Shown here one piece after another: positions 59,808 through 64,000 of a stretch of DNA of 64,000 nt. The notes beneath the pieces are model-generated. The model made no database searches and was not told the DNA's origin. It was given only the letters and a program-made list of their open reading frames with translations. The DNA lies in NCBI GenBank assembly GCA_963825765.1, contig CAWGUU010000001.1, positions 1-64,000 on the forward strand, written 5' to 3'. How positions within the stretch are numbered: position 1 is the first letter of the stretch; every line of letters starts with the position of its first letter. A program made the translations under genes and the position numbers. Source of the DNA: CAWGUU01 sp963825765 (GTDB lineage Bacteria > Actinomycetota > Acidimicrobiia > Acidimicrobiales > AC-14).

Positions 59808-60215
59808 ATGGTCGGCGTGTCGACCACCGACATCCCCCCCACCACCCAGGCCAGGCCGCGCTCCGCGGCCGATGTCGCCATGCGCCGGCTGCTTCGCATC
59901 CCCGACGTCCCCAAGAAGCGGCCGCCGAGCGCCAACCGGGCATTCAGCACGTCGATCCTGGTGTCGGCGGTGCGGTGCCTGCTCACCTACGTGGTCCTGC
60001 CGTTCGTGGCCCCGCTGGTCGGCTTCGCGTCCGGCGTGGGGCCGTGGATCGGGATCCCGCTGAGCGCGCTGGCGGTGGTCTTCAACGTGATCAGCATCCG
60101 ACGGTTCTGGCTGCTCGACCACAAGTACCGGTGGGGCTACACGTTCATCAGCACCAGCGTGATCGTCCTCGTCACCATCCTCATGGTGAGCGACGTGGCC
60201 GCCCTGGTGGGGTGA
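59808..60215 (+). CDS. Small membrane protein, unknown
   Basis: 135 aa from ATG 59808; GTG 59817 is possible. Polar N-terminus (RSAADVAMRRLLRIPDVPKKRPP) then three helices: VRCLLTYVVLPFVAPLVGFA, WIGIPLSALAVVFNVISI and YTFISTSVIVLVTILMV, with RRFWLLDHKYRWGY in the last loop. No named family recognised. Coupled to the next gene by a GTGA overlap. Confidence 0.7.
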   Translation: MVGVSTTDIPPTTQARPRSAADVAMRRLLRIPDVPKKRPPSANRAFSTSILVSAVRCLLTYVVLPFVAPLVGFASGVGPWIGIPLSALAVVFNVISIRRFWLLDHKYRWGYTFISTSVIVLVTILMVSDVAALVG

Positions 60216-60718
60216 CCGAGACCGGCGACACCCCCGAGACTGGCGCTGCCCGGACACAACCCGAAGCCGGCCCGAAGCATTCCGCTCCTGGCCCGAAGCA
60301 GGCGGGCCGGGCCCGGCGGGCGGTCGCCCGGTGGGTGTGGATGGCCGTGGGCTTCGTGGCCGTCGGGCTGGGCAGCCTGGGCGTGATCGTGCCGGGCCTG
60401 CCGACCACCGGCTTCTTCGTGCTGGCGGCGTGGGCCTTCGCCAAGTCCAGCCCCCGTTTCGAGCGATGGGTGCTGTCGCTGCCCGTGGTGGGCCAAATGG
60501 TCAAGGACAGCCGGGAAGGGCTGGGGATGCCTCGGCGGGCCAAGATCATCGCCATCTCGATGATGGTCGTCGCCGTGGGGCTGAGCGCCGGGTTCGCCAT
60601 CAGCTGGTGGCCCGCCAGGGTCGTCGTGGCGGCCGCCGGCGTGATCGGCGTCTGGTACGTGGGCTGGCGGATCCCGACGCGCGAGCGGGTGATCGCAGCC
60701 CGGGAGGCCGGCGCCTAA
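60212..60718 (+). CDS. YbaN/DUF454-family inner membrane protein
   Basis: 168 aa, start GTG 60212. After a 45-residue polar leader, WVWMAVGFVAVGLGSLGVIVPGLPTTGFFVLAAWAFAKSSPRFERWVL is the DUF454 signature, followed by GMPRRAKIIAISMMVV and a third helix. Function of the family is unknown. Confidence 0.88.
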   Translation: MTETGDTPETGAARTQPEAGPKHSAPGPKQAGRARRAVARWVWMAVGFVAVGLGSLGVIVPGLPTTGFFVLAAWAFAKSSPRFERWVLSLPVVGQMVKDSREGLGMPRRAKIIAISMMVVAVGLSAGFAISWWPARVVVAAAGVIGVWYVGWRIPTRERVIAAREAGA

Positions 60719-60746
60719 ACCATCGCGGTTCCCGACCGCCTGGCGC

Positions 60747-60767
60747 TGAGAATGGGAATCATTCTCA
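60747..60767 (+). promoter_or_regulatory. Zur/Fur-type operator upstream of the zinc-binding lipoprotein
   Basis: Perfect 8-bp inverted repeat TGAGAATG/CATTCTCA separated by GGAAT, giving the GAATNATTC-like core typical of Zur or Fur boxes. It ends 22 bp before the ATG at 60790, where it would cover the promoter. The zinc-transport gene downstream favours Zur. Confidence 0.75.
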
Positions 60768-60789
60768 TTCTTGGTGTACGGTGCGGGCC

Positions 60790-61665
60790 ATGCGCCGTGT
60801 CATGGCCGCCACCGTCATCGTCCTAACTCTTCTCGCGGTTGGCTGCTCGGGGGCATCAGACAGCGGGGGAGGCGGCGGCGACCGGCCGGTGCAGGCGGTT
60901 GCCGGCTTCTACCCCCTGGTCGAGGTCACGAGGGCGGTGGGCGGCGAGCGTGTCGGCGTCTCCAACCTCACGCCCGTCGGCGTGGAGCCCCACGACATCG
61001 AGCTCAGCCCCCGCCAGATCGACAGGATCGCCGGCGCCGACCTGCTCGTCTACCTGGGCGGCGGCTTCCAGCCCGCGCTCGAAGAGGCGGCCCGCCGGGC
61101 CCGGCTGACGGTCGACGTCTCCGAGGGACTGCCGGTCGAACGGGGCGACCCCCACGTCTGGCTCGACCCCGTGCTGTTCGAGCAGGTCGTGGGGACCGTC
61201 GAGGCTGCGCTGCTCCAAGTCGACCCCGCGGGTGCCGACGGGTACCGGGCCCGCGCCGCCGAGTACCGCATGCGGCTCGAGCAGCTCGACGCCGACTACC
61301 GCGCCGGGCTGGCCGACTGCGACCGGCGGGTGATCGTCACCGCCCACGAGGCGTTCGGCTATCTGGCCCGCCGCTACGGCCTCGAGCAGGTGGCCATCGC
61401 CGGCCTCTCGCCCGACGCCGAGCCTGACCCCCGCCGCCTGGCCGAGCTCACTGACCTTGTGCGCCAGCGGGGCGTCACCACGATCTTCACCGAGGAGCTG
61501 GTGTCGCCCAAGGTGGCCGAGACCCTGGCCCGGGAGGCGGGCGTGAAGACCGCCGTCCTGCACACCATCGAGGGCCTGGAGTCCGAGGGCGAGGCCGGCA
61601 CCGACTACTTCACCCTCATGCGGGACAACCTCGCCGCCCTGCGAGAGGCGCTGGGCTGTCGCTAG
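60790..61665 (+). CDS. Zinc ABC transporter substrate-binding lipoprotein (ZnuA/AdcA type)
   Basis: Extracytoplasmic metal receptor, 291 aa, start ATG 60790 (GTG 60781 possible). Lipobox TLLAVGCSG. Metal-binding residues in the family positions: GVEPHDIELSPRQ, DPHVWLDPVL, VTAHEAFGYLARRYGL and an acidic site near FTEELVSP. It lacks the long His-rich loop of many ZnuA proteins. The permease and ATPase genes are not adjacent. Zinc is favoured over manganese because of the Zur-like box. Confidence 0.9.
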   Translation: MRRVMAATVIVLTLLAVGCSGASDSGGGGGDRPVQAVAGFYPLVEVTRAVGGERVGVSNLTPVGVEPHDIELSPRQIDRIAGADLLVYLGGGFQPALEEAARRARLTVDVSEGLPVERGDPHVWLDPVLFEQVVGTVEAALLQVDPAGADGYRARAAEYRMRLEQLDADYRAGLADCDRRVIVTAHEAFGYLARRYGLEQVAIAGLSPDAEPDPRRLAELTDLVRQRGVTTIFTEELVSPKVAETLAREAGVKTAVLHTIEGLESEGEAGTDYFTLMRDNLAALREALGCR

Positions 61666-61751
61666 CGGGATCGCTCCCCCGCAGACGTGCACGCGGCCGT
61701 CTGCCACGACGTCTCCTTGCGCCAGCGACGGCGGCTCCTAGTCTGTTCGAC

Positions 61752-62366
61752 GTGGCCTGCCACGACTGCGGGGATGGCGACGCAAGGGTGTCGATGAACG
61801 GCGTCCAGGTCTGCGACCGCTGCTTCGACCGGCGCATCGCCGCGCACATGGGCCTGCCTCGCCTTCCGGATCCTCCGCCGGCCCTGGTCCTTACCGGGCC
61901 CGACGGGAGGCGCCATCGTCTTCGCTATCGGATCTGGCGCGCTCCGCCCGGCGTCGAGGTGCAGCTGGAGGAGACCGGCGTCGCCGCGGGCGAGGGCTAC
62001 CACTTCGCCGTCCTCGGCGATCACGACACCGACGTCGCCGGTCTCGTGGAGGCTGTGCGGGCGATAGCCGAGGACGAGGTGGGGCGGTGCTACCTAGAAC
62101 CCGCTCAGAACCGGCAGGGATGGGCCCTGACCGACGACGAGGTGGCGGGACGGCTGACATGGAGCGACGACGGTGACAGCGGCAAGCCCTACGACGTCGT
62201 CGTCGATGGGCGGACACTCAGCTGGGAGGAGCTGGGGTTGGCGCTCGAGTCCTACGAGGGCTGGGGCTTCCGCCTCGTCATGCAGGACCGGGTCGTCGAT
62301 GCCCGCAGCGACGCAGAGGTCGTCGCGCTCCACCGTCCCCCGGTTCCCCCCGGCCCCGGTGACTGA
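61752..62366 (+). CDS. Zinc-ribbon protein of unknown function
   Basis: 204 aa, start GTG 61752. The N-terminus has two Cys pairs, CHDC and CDRC, 16-20 residues apart (a treble-clef or ribbon zinc site). The remainder is an alpha/beta domain (RHRLRYRIWRAPPGVEVQLEE) and a helical end YDVVVDGRTLSWEELGLALESYEGWGFRLVM. No named family recognised. Overlaps the next gene by 8 bp, so the two are probably functionally linked. Confidence 0.7.
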   Translation: MACHDCGDGDARVSMNGVQVCDRCFDRRIAAHMGLPRLPDPPPALVLTGPDGRRHRLRYRIWRAPPGVEVQLEETGVAAGEGYHFAVLGDHDTDVAGLVEAVRAIAEDEVGRCYLEPAQNRQGWALTDDEVAGRLTWSDDGDSGKPYDVVVDGRTLSWEELGLALESYEGWGFRLVMQDRVVDARSDAEVVALHRPPVPPGPGD

Positions 62367-63420
62367 GAATCGCCCGAGCCTGGAGGACCGCGTGGGGCAC
62401 GCCGTCGTTGCGGCGCTGGCCGACCAGAAGGTCGTCACCGCCATCGACGTGCTCGTCGGCATCGGCTGGCTGACGCGCCCGGCAGTCGAGCGCTGGCGCC
62501 AGGGGCGGGCCGACGACCTGGAAGGCCTGGCCCAGGTGGGCCCGCACAAGCTCTCGGCGGCGATGGCCGCCTTTCGCCGATCGGCCGACGAGCTGGGCCT
62601 GCGGCCGATCGAGGCCGACTACTTGGCCCGAACCCGCGACCGGCGGCCCCTGCGCTTCAGCACCAGTGGCGACCCAAGCATCGAGGCGGCGTACCGGACC
62701 CATTGGATCTCCCCCGAGCTGTCCGAGGCCCAGAGCGCGAGGCTGGTCGAGCGCCAGAGCAAGCCTCCCGACCTGCTCGTGATCTCGGCCCTCCGGGACT
62801 GGACGTGCACCGAGTGCGAGGGGACGGGAAGCCTGCTGATCATGGAGGGCGACGGCCCGTTGTGCCTGGGCTGCGCCGACCTCGACCACCTGGTGTTCCT
62901 GCCCGCCGGGGACGCGGCCCTGACCCGTCGGGCCAAGAAGGCGAGCGGGCTCCTCGCTGTCGTGGTGCGCTTCAGCCGCACCCGACGGCGCTACGAGCGC
63001 CAGGGCCTCCTCGTGGAAGAGGCGGCCTTGGTGCAGGCCGAGCGAGAGTGCCTGGCCGACGAGGACGCCCGCCGGCGCCGCCAGGGCCGGGCCGAGCAGA
63101 CGCGGGCAGAGGCGGACGTCGAGTTTCAGGCCGCCTTCGCTCAGGAGGTGACCCGGTCGTTCCCGGGATGTCCACCGGAGCGCGCCGCCACCATCGCCCA
63201 CCACGCGGGGGCGCGCCACAGCGGACGGGTGGGACGCAGTGCAGCCGGTCAGGCCCTCGACCCCGAGGCCATCCGCCTGGCGGTCGTTGCCTCGGTCCGC
63301 CACGTCGACACTCCCTACGACCGGCTCCTGATGTCGGGGATACCACGGCCGGAGGCGCGCGACCGAGTCAGGGCCGAGGTGGATGCCGTGGTGGGTTCCT
63401 GGATGGGCGGCCGGAGCTGA
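62359..63420 (+). CDS. DUF2293-domain protein with internal zinc ribbon
   Basis: 353 aa, start GTG 62359. N-terminal helical region (VVAALADQKVVTAIDVLVGIGWL), a CxxC zinc ribbon (WTCTECEGTGSLLIMEGDGPLCLGCADL, about 150-175), a charged helix (QAERECLADEDARRRRQGRAEQ) and a C-terminal DUF2293 domain (ATIAHHAGARHSGRVGRS to YDRLLMSGIPRPEARDRV). No catalytic motif known. It follows the other zinc-ribbon gene with overlap. Confidence 0.8.
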   Translation: MTENRPSLEDRVGHAVVAALADQKVVTAIDVLVGIGWLTRPAVERWRQGRADDLEGLAQVGPHKLSAAMAAFRRSADELGLRPIEADYLARTRDRRPLRFSTSGDPSIEAAYRTHWISPELSEAQSARLVERQSKPPDLLVISALRDWTCTECEGTGSLLIMEGDGPLCLGCADLDHLVFLPAGDAALTRRAKKASGLLAVVVRFSRTRRRYERQGLLVEEAALVQAERECLADEDARRRRQGRAEQTRAEADVEFQAAFAQEVTRSFPGCPPERAATIAHHAGARHSGRVGRSAAGQALDPEAIRLAVVASVRHVDTPYDRLLMSGIPRPEARDRVRAEVDAVVGSWMGGRS

Positions 63421-63467
63421 CACGCGGGTAGATCACCGAGCTGGGGGTTGTGCACCTGTTGGACGGG

Positions 63468-63782
63468 TCATGCGAGGCCGATGGCAATCCTGATCGCCAC
63501 CTCGAGCTCATGCAGCTTCTCCGGTCCGAGTTGGCCGCGCCGGCGGCTGAGCACGGTAATTGGCAGCGTGAAGACGTTGTCGCAGTTGGCGGCGCTGTCG
63601 TGGTCGAGGCCTTCGTCATGTCCGATCTCGATCTCGGCGACGTGCCCGCGGAAGGTGCTGGTCACCAGCACGCAGACGACGGAGCCGAGGACGGGGATCG
63701 CTGTATCCCGGGCGATGACGATCACCGGATGGACACCCACCCCCGGGATATCGGCGTCCCAGATGTCGCCGCGATGTATCAG
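63468..63782 (-). CDS. MazF/PemK-family mRNA interferase toxin
   Basis: 104 aa. IHRGDIWDADIPGVGVHPVIVIARD, VCVLVTSTFRGHVAEIEI and CDNVFTLPITVLSRRRGQL match the MazF barrel; the conserved Arg of the RGDIW loop and the Thr/Ser of the TST segment are present. No ATG/GTG/TTG precedes RGDIW in frame; CTG 63782, overlapping the antitoxin stop as CTGA, gives the family-typical start. Longer frame upstream is a shadow of the antitoxin gene. Confidence 0.85.
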   Translation of the reverse strand: MIHRGDIWDADIPGVGVHPVIVIARDTAIPVLGSVVCVLVTSTFRGHVAEIEIGHDEGLDHDSAANCDNVFTLPITVLSRRRGQLGPEKLHELEVAIRIAIGLA

Positions 63783-63997
63783 CGGTCGTCGCTGTCGAGG
63801 CACGCTGCCGCCGAGAAGGCGCCCACCTTGGCGACGAGGTTCGCCTCGGCTACATCCGTGTGCTCGTACCGGCGTCGATAGGACTCGGCGATCGCCTCTT
63901 CGCCGTGGGCGGCGAATCCATTCGCCAACCGCCGTAGCGACGAGCCCGGCTCGGGTCGCCGCCAGACCCGAGGCGACGGCGCGGTCCAAGGTTCCAC
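63779..63997 (-). CDS. Probable antitoxin of the MazF pair, start uncertain
   Basis: 72 aa if it starts at GTG 63997, three bases from the window edge; an upstream start cannot be excluded. Helical, charged: LANGFAAHGEEAIAESYRRRYEHTDVAEANLVAKVGAF. No named antitoxin family recognised. Identification rests on the 4-bp overlap with the toxin start and small size. Confidence 0.6.
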   Translation of the reverse strand: MEPWTAPSPRVWRRPEPGSSLRRLANGFAAHGEEAIAESYRRRYEHTDVAEANLVAKVGAFSAAACLDSDDR

Positions 63998-64000
63998 GGC

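Overview
The window is 64 kb of very GC-rich chromosomal DNA, packed with overlapping genes, from an aerobic, menaquinone-using actinobacterium. The nearest fit is probably the class Acidimicrobiia. The evidence for this is the split cytochrome b, the large actinobacterial regulators, the caa3-type oxidase with a CtaF subunit, a BldC-like regulator next to proC, and the frequent GTG, TTG and CTG starts. The organism assignment is inference. I see no rRNA, tRNA, CRISPR array or insertion sequence. No stretch over 300 bp lacks a gene.

Region 1 (1-17.5 kb, minus strand) is one long head-to-tail respiratory supra-operon. At its head is a complex III-type cluster: a small membrane protein, a 2[4Fe-4S] ferredoxin, a cytochrome b split in two, a Rieske protein, a di-haem cytochrome c and another membrane protein. 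The complex I genes follow in the order nuoA-B-C-D-E-F-G-H-I-J-K-L, and nuoL runs off the window. A strong candidate Rex operator overlaps the promoter at the head (17487-17508). Tandem repeats are built around the start codons of nuoA and nuoJ.

Region 2 (17.7-20.6 kb, plus) diverges from it: a membrane-anchored cytochrome c, a geranylgeranyl or menaquinone reductase-like flavoprotein, a zincin-type metallopeptidase and a PsiE-like membrane protein. Region 3 (20.6-28.1 kb, minus) is a tetrapyrrole operon headed by the redox repressor gene rex: rex, sirohaem dehydrogenase, hemA, hemC, cobA-hemD, hemB, hemL. A second candidate Rex operator sits upstream of rex, so redox state, haem supply and the respiratory chain appear to be wired together.

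Region 4 (28.3-49.1 kb) is mixed housekeeping and signalling: a secreted CAP protein, a lone receiver domain, a cyclic-nucleotide-binding protein, a frameshifted Tat-lipoprotein patatin, a SAM hydrolase, a BldC-like regulator, proC, a GGDEF-EAL protein, carbonic anhydrase, a TMEM175-like channel, a Clp-N protein, a branched-chain amino-acid ABC transporter whose permeases and ATPases are each fused, a PHP hydrolase, a phosphodiesterase, a frameshifted BTAD regulator and a D-cysteine desulfhydrase-like enzyme.

Region 5 (49.1-59.6 kb, plus) is the terminal-oxidase region: a TolB-like propeller, ctaB, and then two modules. The second module is an orthodox caa3 oxidase (ctaC-D-E-F-G). The first is an oxidase-like set made of a COX1 paralogue that has lost almost every haem and copper ligand, a short COX3-like protein (frameshifted) and a multi-span membrane protein fused to a blue-copper domain. 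I consider this ligand-less oxidase module the most unusual thing in the window. Region 6 (59.8-64 kb) holds small membrane proteins, an orphan zinc-binding lipoprotein behind a Zur-like box, a zinc-ribbon/DUF2293 pair, and a MazF-type toxin-antitoxin pair at the edge.

Three genes (patatin, BTAD regulator, COX3-like) each carry one apparent extra base, which could be sequencing error or real decay. Four genes fit only a CTG start.
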